From assembly GCA_016784735.1 (NCBI GenBank), contig JADHUC010000088.1:1-37872 (forward strand): a stretch of 37,872 nucleotides of DNA, given 5' to 3'. Of the stretch, positions 1 to 8,819 are shown piece by piece. The first letter of the stretch is position 1. Every line of letters begins with the position of its first letter. This stretch comes from Pirellulaceae bacterium. GTDB taxonomy: Bacteria; Planctomycetota; Planctomycetia; Pirellulales; Pirellulaceae. The position numbers and the translations under genes were made by a program. The notes beneath the pieces were generated by a model that saw only the letters and a list, made by a program, of their open reading frames with translations, was not told the DNA's origin and made no database searches.

Positions 1-440
1 CCGATCTGAATGGGACCGCCCCGGTGACTTCGATCGCGCCGCGGTGTGCCATACGGCTGATTGACGTAGATCGGCTCCAGGTCGCTCAAGTGGGTGACAT
101 TCCCTTCCGCGTCGATCAACTTTGCATCGCCCCAATCGGCGTGGCCGAAGTTGTAGTCCGGCACACCTTTAGCAATGAGCGAGAGTTGCTTCACGCCCCC
201 GACGCGCAGCTTCACGTGGCGGGCCGCATCACCGCCTCGAAGCACATCGCTAACGAACGTCTCGAACTTGGCTTCCGACGGAGTCTTGCAGGCGTCGGCC
301 AACGCGTCCAGCGAAGCCCGCATGGTCTGCTGCCAAGTATCCCGGCAAACGTACCATGATGGATCTTCTGCCAACAAACGGCCGCTCTCGATCGCAACCA
401 GTGCCGCGAGCAGAACGGAAGGAAAGGTCCGGCAGGGCAT
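1..440 (-). CDS. NPCBM/NEW2-domain secreted protein, C-terminus cut by window edge
   Basis: An open frame runs from an ATG at 440 off the left edge of the window, giving at least 146 residues. The start is preceded by an AGGAAG ribosome site about 9 nt upstream. The first 21 residues look like a weak signal peptide (hydrophobic SVLLAALVA). A short helical segment follows (WQQTMRASLDAL), then a stretch starting LRVGGVKQLSLIAKG and containing HADWGDAKLID. That is the pattern of NPCBM/NEW2 galactose-binding-like domains: a beta strand, then a D/HADW motif and an 'A-L-I-D' strand. In planctomycetes such domains are common in secreted carbohydrate-related proteins. The gene lies 124 nt after the stop of the 1215-residue protein and is probably the last visible member of the operon that begins at 8679. 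The catalytic part, if any, is outside the window. Confidence 0.7.
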   Translation of the reverse strand, partial: MPCRTFPSVLLAALVAIESGRLLAEDPSWYVCRDTWQQTMRASLDALADACKTPSEAKFETFVSDVLRGGDAARHVKLRVGGVKQLSLIAKGVPDYNFGHADWGDAKLIDAEGNVTHLSDLEPIYVNQPYGTPRRDRSHRGGPIQI

Positions 441-564
441 AGCGTGAGCTTCCTGCGGTGAGGGATGCACTTGTCACAGTAGATCAATCCATAACCGCTA
501 GTCTATCCGATTTCCACAATGGCATCTACAAACCTCACGTCAGGTCCACGCACATCTGGTCGGT

Positions 565-3500
565 TCACAGCGCTCCAGCTACGTGGTCTTGGCCGCGTCG
601 CGCGACACGCTGCTCTGGACGGCAGACGCGGTTCAGGCGGCCTTGAGCGTCGTACTCGTAACGCACGACATGCGTTGGGATGGCTGCCAGTTTGGCTTCG
701 GAGAGGGCGGCGCTGGCGATTACCACCTGCCCTTCGTGGTTGATCGTGTAGTTGAAGGTTGCCTTTTGGCCACCCATCGAGATGGACCGAACCATCCGTC
801 GATCCGGGGCAGGAAGCATCGACTCGAACCTCCCTCCCGGATCGAAGCGTATTTCGTTGCCGTGCCTGTCGACCAGTTGAAGCCCGCCGTTCGCCAAGAT
901 GGCCATCACTCGGAACCGGCTTGTGTTCTCGTGATCGGGCACGTAGCCGGGGATCTGGCCCTTGTCGCTGAAGGTGAGTGCTTCACTTCGGCCGTGAAGC
1001 AGATCATTCACCGTCACAGATTTGGGGATCATTGCGTTCAAGAACGGGATGCGCCCGTCACCCGCGGGCTTCACTACGTACGGCGCCTTGGCAAACGCTC
1101 GGGTGAAAGCGTCGACGTACTCAACATGCGCATGATGCTCCGGCGATGGCGACAGAAACATGTCCGTCAGCCGACCGGCTTGGTCGAAGTGGAATTGATT
1201 GCCCAGTTTGTCGGCCAGGCGGTAGGATGCGTTGGACATCAAGAACAGGCCGATTACCTGGCTCGATGCGAGCTCGTCCGGCACGTAGCCCGCCGCGGCG
1301 TAGCGATCCTCGCTGAACGCGAGCACTTCACGGTCACCGGTCAACAGGTTCTCGACCACCATCTGTTCCGGGATCATCGCGTTCAGGAATTCCCGTTTGG
1401 CGTCATTGGCCGGCTGGACGCGGTACGGAATCAGCAGGTTCCACCCCTGGCCAAAATCGCCAATGTCGCGTTTCTTCGAGTTGAAGTAGCGCACCAGTTC
1501 GAGACCGGGTTGACCGTTGTTTCGTAACGCCAGGTCCGTCTGGTAACGGATACCTCGACGGTCCTTGCCCGAGTTGAGCGAATGCTGTGGGACCGCCGTG
1601 TAGCTGTGTTCCCCGAGATCAAACGACACGGTTCTCGTGACTCGTGGGGCGGTGGAGTTGACTTCCGTGAGGCTCGTCTCGGCCTCGGCAACGGCTGGAA
1701 GCCGCGAAAACGCTTTGGTGATGGCTTCCAAGGCGTCCTGATCGTAGACGTAGTTGCCTTGAACGCCCAAATTGACGCCTCCTTTGATCGAGACGCCATG
1801 GAAGTAGTCCGAACCCTTGGCCAGTTCGTCGACCGTACCGGGCGAGTCCTCGGTCACGGCCATGTCTTTGTTGGCCATCAAGAACCAATACAGCGGCACG
1901 TCATGCTGTTTCAGGTATTTGGCCAGAGCGACCAACTTCGCGTACTGGAACAGCTCTTGATAAACGGGATACTTTTCGGAAATCTCGTCGTAGTGCTCGG
2001 TAAAGAACCGGGCGAATGCTTTGTCGGGTTGTGCGGCTTGGCCGCGTCCGCCTTGGAAGTCGCACTCGGTGTTCAGTTTCATTCGACCGCCGTCGAACAG
2101 CAGCAGATCACCACCGCGTTTGAATCGCATGTTTTCGGGAACGAACCAGAACCGTCGGCCGGCCAAGACGGGATTGCCGTGATAGTACTCCCACGTGTCC
2201 ACGTCTTTGAAGCCCGGGATGTCAGGCCGTTCGGTACCCACGGCCCATTTCTTCATCCGGTAATCCGCCTCACGCATCACTCGGCCCAGATCCGTGTTGA
2301 CGACCCGTCCGATGTACCGTACCAGATGCTTGTCGACATCCGGCGCGATCGGATCGATCGAGATGCCCGGATCTTGCTTGGAATAGTAGACACACCACAG
2401 AACCGTAACGAATCTCCGGAAAGCTTCCGCAGAGATACGACTATCCTGGCCGTCGACCACCAACGAGAAGTTGCCGGCAACCAAGTCCGTCTCCGTTTGT
2501 TTGTCGGCAGAGATCTTTGCCGCGTCGTGCAACATCACCCCGCCGATATCGCCAGGCTGGAACGGCTGAGACCGTAACGGATCGGGGAAGCTCGGCGGAC
2601 GATACGGCTCCGGTTTCGGCGCATCGGGCAAGCGGATGGGGCGCATGGGCACCCGGTTCCCGTCAAAGCCACTCGGAGGCAGCCTCGGCGGCCATGGCGG
2701 AATCATCCCTGGAAACGACGAGTCCGGAATCGGCGCGGGAAGCGGTCCAGGCGACCAAGGTGGAGTCGTCCCAGAAGACGACGGCTGTGAATCCGTAAGT
2801 GGACGCAGCTCGCGCCTGTTGAGATGCGGCAGAGAGCCATCGAACGGCGGGATTGCGGGGAGCGCAGAGAATCCTTCAAATTCTAGCGACGCGTTTCCTG
2901 GTCGCGACGGGTCGAAAACGTAGGATTGTACTCCCAGAGAGAACCCGATCTCGTGGACCGATTCTTCATCGTCTGCCGACTCTCTCTCGCGCTGTTTCCG
3001 TTCCGGCGGGTTGTTGTTGGGCATCTGCCAGTCGTCTAGGGGAACGTTCCAACAAAGCGAGTAGGCCTCCGGCCGCGATTCCAATACCGCCAGCTTTAGC
3101 GCGGAGACATCCCCATCTTCCAGCGCCAAAAGGATGGCCTCCATCTCGATACCGCCGCTAAGCTGGACCAATACCGATACGTCATCGTCGCCGCGAAACT
3201 CTCCGATACGTTGCACCAGAGGATACTTCTCCGGCGTATCGACGCGCTGGACGCGATACCGATTCATGAGGTACTCCAAATCTGGCCGGTCTTCCCCAAG
3301 ATGGGCGATGCCTTCGGCGATGCAGACCAAGTCGAACAGCACTTTCAACCGTTTCAGCAACGGATGCTCGTCGCAACCGGTCCAGAAGCATTCCGTGAAC
3401 TGCTTCGCAAATTCCTGTCCGATCTCGTCGCGTCCCTGATCGATGTTGTTTCCCTTAGCATCCACGCCTTGGTGAAAGACCGTTTCCGCCTCGACGCCTA

Positions 3501-4212
3501 GCCGGAGTTCTTCGATGACGTAGACATCGTCCCGTTCGACGATGAACGATTCGTCGTCCATCACGTGGAACCAAAACCGGCTCTGAACCGTCTTCGCTTC
3601 GCTGGCAGTCTTGCCAACATAACTCTGCACAGTCGTCTTGGAATCCTTTTCCGGAAGCCAGTTGACTCGGCCAACGACATGGCCTTGTTTTAGCAGGTCT
3701 TTTCTCGTCGCAGATTCGTACAGACTCAGGTACGGCTCGATCCCCTGGATGCGTCGAAGCAGATCGAGGCTGTAGCGTTTCAGAATAACGTCGCTACCAA
3801 GGAAGTCCTGACCAAACTTCGTGCCCCCGATGTCGCCCTCAAAACGCACGTCCTGCATTCCGGTTTTGGGGGTGTCGTCGACCATGTCGATGCTGACTTT
3901 GGGATACTTGCCCTTCAAGAGCCGGGATCGCAGTGCCACGACAAGGTCGTCGAGACTAGCCGGAGGCATATCACCTCGAGTCTTGCCGACTAAGACTATG
4001 TCGCCGGTGCCTCGGTCAAAGACCATACCGACGACCCGCGTGATCCCGCCGAGGGTGGTAAGCTCCGTGTTGTCGGCCTTCCCTTTCTCGAGTTGGCGGT
4101 TGGCCTCGCGGAGCGAAAACGCTTTGATCGAATCGCCGAAGCAGTTGGCAACACTCCAGGATAGGATGCACCCGATAAGTGCATACGTTGCTGTAACCGA
4201 AGTTGGCTTCAT
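565..4212 (-). CDS. Large secreted protein with proline-rich linker and C-terminal YD/Rhs-like modules
   Basis: The product has 1215 residues. An N-terminal signal peptide (about 1-26, YALIGCILSWSVANCFG) and a GGAG site 9 nt before the ATG support this start. Residues about 35-450 form an N-terminal region I cannot assign with certainty; the segment ITRVVGMVFDRGTGDIVLVG reminds me of planctomycete-specific domains such as DUF1598, but that is a guess. A proline-rich linker (about 470-570) leads to a second unassigned globular region. After residue about 900 the protein resembles the start of Rhs/YD-repeat shells (RYFNSKKRDIGDFGQGWNL). Two tandem modules follow, both beginning FLNAMIP and each ending in a YD-like hairpin (DKLGNQFHFDQAGRLTDM; DRHGNEIRFDPGGRFESM), then one last YD unit (RYEYDAQGRLNRV). 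It stops soon after, so the long YD barrel and toxin tip of true Rhs proteins are absent. It lies 73 nt after the TPR gene. Confidence 0.85.
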   Translation of the reverse strand: MKPTSVTATYALIGCILSWSVANCFGDSIKAFSLREANRQLEKGKADNTELTTLGGITRVVGMVFDRGTGDIVLVGKTRGDMPPASLDDLVVALRSRLLKGKYPKVSIDMVDDTPKTGMQDVRFEGDIGGTKFGQDFLGSDVILKRYSLDLLRRIQGIEPYLSLYESATRKDLLKQGHVVGRVNWLPEKDSKTTVQSYVGKTASEAKTVQSRFWFHVMDDESFIVERDDVYVIEELRLGVEAETVFHQGVDAKGNNIDQGRDEIGQEFAKQFTECFWTGCDEHPLLKRLKVLFDLVCIAEGIAHLGEDRPDLEYLMNRYRVQRVDTPEKYPLVQRIGEFRGDDDVSVLVQLSGGIEMEAILLALEDGDVSALKLAVLESRPEAYSLCWNVPLDDWQMPNNNPPERKQRERESADDEESVHEIGFSLGVQSYVFDPSRPGNASLEFEGFSALPAIPPFDGSLPHLNRRELRPLTDSQPSSSGTTPPWSPGPLPAPIPDSSFPGMIPPWPPRLPPSGFDGNRVPMRPIRLPDAPKPEPYRPPSFPDPLRSQPFQPGDIGGVMLHDAAKISADKQTETDLVAGNFSLVVDGQDSRISAEAFRRFVTVLWCVYYSKQDPGISIDPIAPDVDKHLVRYIGRVVNTDLGRVMREADYRMKKWAVGTERPDIPGFKDVDTWEYYHGNPVLAGRRFWFVPENMRFKRGGDLLLFDGGRMKLNTECDFQGGRGQAAQPDKAFARFFTEHYDEISEKYPVYQELFQYAKLVALAKYLKQHDVPLYWFLMANKDMAVTEDSPGTVDELAKGSDYFHGVSIKGGVNLGVQGNYVYDQDALEAITKAFSRLPAVAEAETSLTEVNSTAPRVTRTVSFDLGEHSYTAVPQHSLNSGKDRRGIRYQTDLALRNNGQPGLELVRYFNSKKRDIGDFGQGWNLLIPYRVQPANDAKREFLNAMIPEQMVVENLLTGDREVLAFSEDRYAAAGYVPDELASSQVIGLFLMSNASYRLADKLGNQFHFDQAGRLTDMFLSPSPEHHAHVEYVDAFTRAFAKAPYVVKPAGDGRIPFLNAMIPKSVTVNDLLHGRSEALTFSDKGQIPGYVPDHENTSRFRVMAILANGGLQLVDRHGNEIRFDPGGRFESMLPAPDRRMVRSISMGGQKATFNYTINHEGQVVIASAALSEAKLAAIPTHVVRYEYDAQGRLNRVCRPEQRVARRGQDHVAGAL

Positions 4213-4285
4213 TGGTTGGTGCTCCTATTCGCAGATCACTGACGAAGGCAACCTGATTAACATCGGGTTACTACTCTGCACGTGG

Positions 4286-5659
4286 TTATTTCGTCGACGC
4301 TTCCCCTATCGCGTCGTATAGGAGACCGTATACAGTCCGGGCATCCCAGCGGCCTGCGAGGATCTTTATCCCGGCCGTGGTCGCCCCGCCGGGGCTTCCG
4401 GCTGCAATCCAGGTTCGCTGTTGCACGACCACCTTGTCGCGACGGGACGCGACGTTAGCAGCCATTCGTGTCAATGACCTGTTGAGATCAACTGACCCAG
4501 CGATAACCGTTTCCAGCCCGCCCCGGAGCGCCACCCTCGTGTCATTATCCGGTGGGTCTGGTATCGGAGTACCAGGTCCCTCCCAGATTGTTATGGTGCA
4601 ATCCCTTTCGTGGATAATGATGGGCCCTCCCTCAGAATCCGCAGCTAGATGGATTGATTCTATTGCCCGTCCGCCGCTCAATTGAACGAGGTCCGGTGGA
4701 ATAGTAGTTGGAGCACCCGATTCCCAGGGGAATCCATGTAGAATGACAGGGTGTTGCTGTCCTGCCACCTGCACACGAACGGTCATCCCGGCTTCCTCAG
4801 CCTCGTCAATTGTCTTGGCAAGACGACGTAATTCCATGATCAGAATGTTGCGTGCTGCAACCAACGAGAGGCGTGAGGCCGGCGGTATCGCGTCAAAGTA
4901 TCGTTGCGCTTCGGTGTCGTCCTTCTTCCCGAACCACACGCAGCCTAGGCCGCTCAATGCCACAGCATTTCTCGGACCATCTTGTGAAAGGAGCTGCGCC
5001 CTCTTGAAGAACTCTTCGGGCCCGCCGCCCCTCGCGCTTGCCATGCCGCCCAGATTCAGGATCCCGCGGTTGGCATAGGCATCTGCAAAGTCCTCTTTCG
5101 CTTTGGCGGCCTTCACGAAATACACCCGCGCCATCAAAGTGTTTCCGACGGCGTGGGCTACGACCCCGCGCGCGTTCAACGCAAGATAACACTGCGAGTT
5201 CAGCTCGATCGCCCTGTCGAAGCAATCTGCGGCTGCTTTCCACTCCTTGCGACGAGCGTGGGCGTCACCCTTGGAATACCAAGCGATCGCGTTGTCTGGG
5301 TGTTTCGTGGCAACACGGTCCGCCCAGGTCTGCCATGCCGTCCGGTCGTCGTCGTTCAGAACGGACGCGAAGAGCGCCAGCGATTGATTGTTCCGATTCG
5401 TCGCCAGGCAGGCGTGGCCTTTGATCAGACGTAGCACGGGGTCAGCGCTCCGCTCGTTTACGTCTTTCAGAAGATGCTCCGTTAGGTGTTCCCAATTCTC
5501 CGCCAGAACGGCTTGCTCGATTTCATCCATTGAGATGTTTTGAGCGGTGGCCATCGCAGGCAGAAGCGCAGGCAGCGTTGCGATCAGCAACCGAACCCAA
5601 CAGACTCGAGCTGGGCATGTCTCACGCAGATGTAGAATGCCGCATTGGTTGGTCTTCAT
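4286..5659 (-). CDS. Secreted TPR protein
   Basis: The product has 457 residues. The ATG has a strong GGAAGGAGGGG site just upstream. The N-terminus is long, with a hydrophobic core (RLLIATLPALLPAMATAQN, to about residue 39) that fits a Sec signal peptide. Residues about 45-240 are helical repeats; the clearest TPR units are AIAWYSKGDAHARRKEWKAA.. and the next two (LALNARGVVAHAVGN, ADAYANRGILNLGG). The C-terminal third (about 300-457) is not TPR. It is beta-rich, with a segment GGLETVIAGSVDLNRSLTRM that I do not recognise. TPR proteins act as protein-interaction scaffolds; a periplasmic place is inferred from the signal peptide. The gene sits 48 nt after the second coiled-coil gene and 73 nt before the 1215-residue gene, so co-transcription is likely. 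Confidence 0.85.
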   Translation of the reverse strand: MKTNQCGILHLRETCPARVCWVRLLIATLPALLPAMATAQNISMDEIEQAVLAENWEHLTEHLLKDVNERSADPVLRLIKGHACLATNRNNQSLALFASVLNDDDRTAWQTWADRVATKHPDNAIAWYSKGDAHARRKEWKAAADCFDRAIELNSQCYLALNARGVVAHAVGNTLMARVYFVKAAKAKEDFADAYANRGILNLGGMASARGGGPEEFFKRAQLLSQDGPRNAVALSGLGCVWFGKKDDTEAQRYFDAIPPASRLSLVAARNILIMELRRLAKTIDEAEEAGMTVRVQVAGQQHPVILHGFPWESGAPTTIPPDLVQLSGGRAIESIHLAADSEGGPIIIHERDCTITIWEGPGTPIPDPPDNDTRVALRGGLETVIAGSVDLNRSLTRMAANVASRRDKVVVQQRTWIAAGSPGGATTAGIKILAGRWDARTVYGLLYDAIGEASTK

Positions 5660-5707
5660 CTTCCCCTCCTTCCCGAAACAGGATTTCTCAGGATCGTACG
5701 GTTTGCC

Positions 5708-6592
5708 CTAGTCCTGCGGGCCGAGTTGTGTTCCCCCTTGCGCACCGAACGTTAAGTTGGTGCCAGGGACTGGTTCCCAGCCGCTGGGTATGTCTCGTTT
5801 TCTCAGCAGGGCGCGAATGGCCCGGAACGTCGCGAACGATGCAGAATCGACCAGCAAGATGACGTACTCGGTTTCGCAGTCGATCTTTTCCAGAACCTGC
5901 AAGAAGACCGAACCGTCCGCCAGCGCCTGGCCGATCGTCTCCCCGGGGTGCAACTTGATCGCTTGGATTGAGCCATCTGCATTCTGGGCGAAGCCATAGT
6001 ACGGCGCGTCCACTGGGGTCACCCTGCCCTCGCTCAGCATGAACGGGACGGCACGGCCACTTGGGTTGGGCTGAAAAATCGGAGGGGGCCTTACCGACGT
6101 GTCGGGAGGTCCCATGGACACTTTGGCAATCTGGGTATTCAGTTTCCGGTTGGCAACGCTAACCTCCGCGAGCTGATTCCCGGTCTCTTCGATCTGCTTC
6201 TGCAGTTGGGCTATGAGGCCTTCTTCCTGCCGCGGTTGGCCATCCTGTTCCTTCAGCCATTCCATAACGCGATCGCGTTCGGCTACGATCGCGCCCAGGT
6301 CGGGGCGGGAAGTCTGCGTCTTCTTCCATTGCTTCTGCAACTCGTTTGCTTGCGCGGTCTTTTTCTCCAACTGGCGGCGCAGTTCCGCGACATGCTCCGT
6401 CTTTCCGAGGATTTCCTGTACGTTTCCGACCGGACTCTGTGACGGCTGCGATTCCAGGTCGTTGGGTAGCGCAACGCGCGCGCTCATCCATCCCACGGCA
6501 GCCGTCCCGAAGGTCAACACGATCAGCAGCAGGCTGAGATCGAACACGTGCATGAGCAGCGTACCGGTACGTCGTGTGTTGGCCCGAAACAT
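5708..6592 (-). CDS. Membrane-anchored coiled-coil protein, paralogue of the preceding gene
   Basis: The product has 294 residues: a short cytoplasmic tail, one transmembrane helix (about 16-37, FDLSLLLIVLTFGTAAVGWM), a coiled coil (about 55-150, rich in Q, E and K, for example ELRRQLEKKTAQANELQKQW) and a C-terminal alpha/beta domain. The C-terminal domain has the pattern YVILLVDSASFATFRAIRAL..GWEPV, matching YVLFLIRPSGFASFGQYRDL..GYEPV in the neighbouring 277-residue protein. The start has a GGGAG site overlapping the end of the upstream gene, and the two genes are separated by 4 nt. This topology, a helix plus periplasmic coiled coil plus folded domain, is what partner subunits of MotA/ExbB-type channels have, and the channel gene is in the same operon. 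There is no OmpA-type peptidoglycan-binding domain, so the mechanical partner is unknown. Confidence 0.85.
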   Translation of the reverse strand: MFRANTRRTGTLLMHVFDLSLLLIVLTFGTAAVGWMSARVALPNDLESQPSQSPVGNVQEILGKTEHVAELRRQLEKKTAQANELQKQWKKTQTSRPDLGAIVAERDRVMEWLKEQDGQPRQEEGLIAQLQKQIEETGNQLAEVSVANRKLNTQIAKVSMGPPDTSVRPPPIFQPNPSGRAVPFMLSEGRVTPVDAPYYGFAQNADGSIQAIKLHPGETIGQALADGSVFLQVLEKIDCETEYVILLVDSASFATFRAIRALLRKRDIPSGWEPVPGTNLTFGAQGGTQLGPQD

Positions 6593-6596
6593 GAGT

Positions 6597-7430
6597 TCAT
6601 TCTCCCGCTTGCGGATAGATCAGTTTCCAATCTTGGTTGACCGGCTCGTAGCCGAAATCAATCGACTTGCCGGAATCCCCACGATCGGAAAGGACGAGAT
6701 CTCGGTATTGGCCGAAACTTGCGAAGCCACTGGGGCGAATCAGAAACAGGACGTAGCCGGTCCTTTTCGCCGCCTTCAGAAAAGCTTGTCGTTCCTGCTC
6801 GTTGGGCGATGCGCTGAAGAGCGTGTTCTCCGGCTGAATCGTCGCTCCTTCGGCGAGACACTCCACGTACACGGGTGTGGGCGCGTCCCTCTCTCCAGTG
6901 CCTTGGATCTGTGTCACGTCGCATTCATCGTCGCCGTCTTCTACTGGCGGGCCCAACCCCGAGAGCGTGGCAAGAAGTCGGTCGTGTTCCGCCTTGGCCG
7001 CAGTGAGTGCTGATTGTTTCTGAGTCAGTTCCGTCTGGAGTCCATCGCTCGTGGGCGACGGCTGATTGTCGTCCCCGGGTGCCGAAATGTCTTGAGTTGC
7101 TTCTATTGCCTGGTCAATCGCGGCCTTTCTGGCCAGTAGTCGTCGGAGCTCTTCTTCGAGCCTTTGCGCCGCTTCGGCGTGATCGCGATCCTCACTCAGT
7201 TTGCGTCGCAACTCAGCGATTCGCTTCTCCGTTTCCGCCAACCTGCGCGCTAGGTCCGCGGCAGCCTTGGCCAGTTCTTCCATCTGTTGCTGCAGATCGA
7301 TTCTCTTCTGTTCCTGGGTCGTCACGTGCGACACAGCGACGTGCAGAAACGCGCCGACCCCAACGAGACAGCAAAGGACAGGAGCCAGCAAAAGACCGAT
7401 CACGATGGTTTTGTAGTGTCCTTTACGCAT
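6597..7430 (-). CDS. Membrane-anchored coiled-coil protein, probable partner of the MotA/ExbB-like channel
   Basis: The product has 277 residues. A transmembrane helix (about 8-31, IVIGLLLAPVLCCLVGVGAFLHVAV) is followed by a long coiled coil (about 35-155, for example EKRIAELRRKLSEDRDHAEAAQRL) and a C-terminal domain from about residue 180 (PVYVECLAEGATIQPE, then YVLFLIRPSGFASFGQYRDL and FGYEPVNQDWKL). The start codon lies within the last codons of the channel gene (ATGCGTAA overlap, 8 bp), a sign of translational coupling. It is a paralogue of the gene that follows 4 nt later. I infer that the two coiled-coil proteins form a hetero-oligomer with the channel protein, as MotB/ExbD/TolR do with MotA/ExbB/TolQ. 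Sequence similarity to those families is not evident here beyond topology. Confidence 0.85.
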   Translation of the reverse strand: MRKGHYKTIVIGLLLAPVLCCLVGVGAFLHVAVSHVTTQEQKRIDLQQQMEELAKAAADLARRLAETEKRIAELRRKLSEDRDHAEAAQRLEEELRRLLARKAAIDQAIEATQDISAPGDDNQPSPTSDGLQTELTQKQSALTAAKAEHDRLLATLSGLGPPVEDGDDECDVTQIQGTGERDAPTPVYVECLAEGATIQPENTLFSASPNEQERQAFLKAAKRTGYVLFLIRPSGFASFGQYRDLVLSDRGDSGKSIDFGYEPVNQDWKLIYPQAGE

Positions 7431-8679
7431 GCGTTAACTCCCTGGTCTTGGCTCGTCCGTTACTTCGCCCCTTCTGCTTATCGCGATACCGGATGATCAC
7501 CTCCTCGGGAGTCCGGTTGTGCAGGGCTTCTTTGAGCTGCCCGAGTTCGTCGATCATATCCTCGGCCATCCGCGTGTTGTGCTGCTGGACCAACTCGCCC
7601 ATGGTGCGGGCCGACTGCGTGACCGAGTCGGTCAAATGCCGGGCCACTTCCCGGACCATCGTCGCATCACGCTCTCGCTGCGGGGCGAAAACCTCCTGGA
7701 CTGCACTTTGCAGGCTTTCGCGGAAAGTGTCTGCCGAGCTTCGCAGCAGTTCATCGAAGGTTGACCTGACCTCCTTGGCCATTCTTCGCGTCAGCTTGCG
7801 AAGTTCTGCTTGCAGCACCTCAGGCGTTCTGTCTGCTGCCGCTAGTTCTTCAAGGTCGAATTGGTCACGGATGTACGCGGCGTTTTGATCTGCCAACTCG
7901 TTCTCCAGCCGTCTCAGCCCCCAGGCCGCTGCGAACAAGGGCACGGCACAGGCCATGGCCAGCACTGTCGTGTCCATGGCCGTCGACAGAGCGGTGACAA
8001 AGGTCTGCACCGAGTCGGCTTCCAGGGACCCTGCCGAGAACGCCGTGAAGAGCGCGCGGCTCAGGCCCAGCATGGTGCCGAAGAGGCCCAGGGCAGGAAG
8101 GCAACCGGCAAGAAAATGGACGGCGTCATAGTCCTTGTCTAATCCCTCCTGTTGCCGCTGGGCCAAGCGCTTGGCACAGGCCGTGGCCGCGGCCACACCC
8201 TGTTCGGAAGCCGCGTGCACCGCGCTCAGTTGCTCGGCAAGCGCCGCCGGCGGACGGTCGTTCCCTTGTTTCAACGCCTGGAATCGCACGCGATCTTGGC
8301 GGTATCGCTGGGCGCGCCCAGAAAGAAGCAGGGCCACCAGGCACGCCACATACAGGGTTAGTAGCTGTACGCAACTCCGGTCGAGAATGAACGCGTAGAG
8401 ACGATCGCCAGGATCGGAGATCACTATCACACCCAATAGCGTCAAACCCAACAAGACTGCAGCGCCCTGGAACGCATTGCAGCGCTTCAGAATACGTTCC
8501 AGGACCTTCGGCAGTTGACGATATCCCTTCTTCACAGCCTCATTGGCTAGGTGCTTTTTGGTCTTTTCCCAACCGCGTGACACGAGGCCACGGGAACTGC
8601 GGCAGACCCATAAGAACGAGGGCTTTTTCCATGCCCACAGGCACAACGTCATGAAAACGAGTGGTCTCAAGAAACGCAT
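7423..8679 (-). CDS. MotA/TolQ/ExbB-family proton-channel-like membrane protein
   Basis: The product has 418 residues. Hydrophobic segments lie near residues 69-88 and 97-122, then at about 168-190 (LAGCLPALGLFGTMLGLSRA) and 210-240 (FVTALSTAMDTTVLAMACAV). The last two carry the family signature: LGLFGT-x-LGL, then a stretch ending in a T-x-x-x-L-x-x-A-x-x-x-P helix. Members pair with ExbD/TolR/MotB-type proteins and use ion flow to drive motion or force across the envelope. The C-terminal 160 residues form a long helical, probably coiled-coil tail, unlike short ExbB. A GAGGAG site lies 8 nt before the ATG. The gene is the first of the operon reading to position 1, and one copy of the 21-bp element lies 110 nt upstream. 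No OmpA-type protein, helicase or nuclease is adjacent, which argues against a Zorya defence system. Confidence 0.88.
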   Translation of the reverse strand: MRFLRPLVFMTLCLWAWKKPSFLWVCRSSRGLVSRGWEKTKKHLANEAVKKGYRQLPKVLERILKRCNAFQGAAVLLGLTLLGVIVISDPGDRLYAFILDRSCVQLLTLYVACLVALLLSGRAQRYRQDRVRFQALKQGNDRPPAALAEQLSAVHAASEQGVAAATACAKRLAQRQQEGLDKDYDAVHFLAGCLPALGLFGTMLGLSRALFTAFSAGSLEADSVQTFVTALSTAMDTTVLAMACAVPLFAAAWGLRRLENELADQNAAYIRDQFDLEELAAADRTPEVLQAELRKLTRRMAKEVRSTFDELLRSSADTFRESLQSAVQEVFAPQRERDATMVREVARHLTDSVTQSARTMGELVQQHNTRMAEDMIDELGQLKEALHNRTPEEVIIRYRDKQKGRSNGRAKTRELTHA

Positions 8680-8789
8680 CTTTCAGATCTCCTCGATTTG
8701 CCCGAAGACAGTTCCATATTCAGTCATTTGGGTGACAGTTACGGTTTGGCAGCACGTGGCATCAACGCAGTAGCAACCTTCTACCAGCT

Positions 8790-8810
8790 ACAACACACGC
8801 CCGTGACGCG
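8790..8810 (-). promoter_or_regulatory. 21-bp regulatory element, copy 1 (upstream of MotA/ExbB-like operon)
   Basis: On the minus strand this reads CGCGTCACGG-GCG-TGTGTTGT, a perfect match to the shared consensus. The AGCTGGTAGAAGG flank is nearly the same as in copy 4. It lies in the 140-bp gap between the TPR gene and the channel gene, 110 nt before the channel start codon. Confidence 0.7.
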
Positions 8811-8819
8811 AAAATTGGC

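Noticed and set aside
1582..2577. 331-residue plus-strand frame over the 1215-residue gene
   Set aside because: It is a shadow of the coding strand; there is no ribosome site or recognisable domain.
5708..8679. Zorya-type defence system (MotA-like plus membrane partner)
   Set aside because: The partner proteins lack an OmpA-type domain, and no helicase or nuclease gene is near. The downstream genes are exported proteins.
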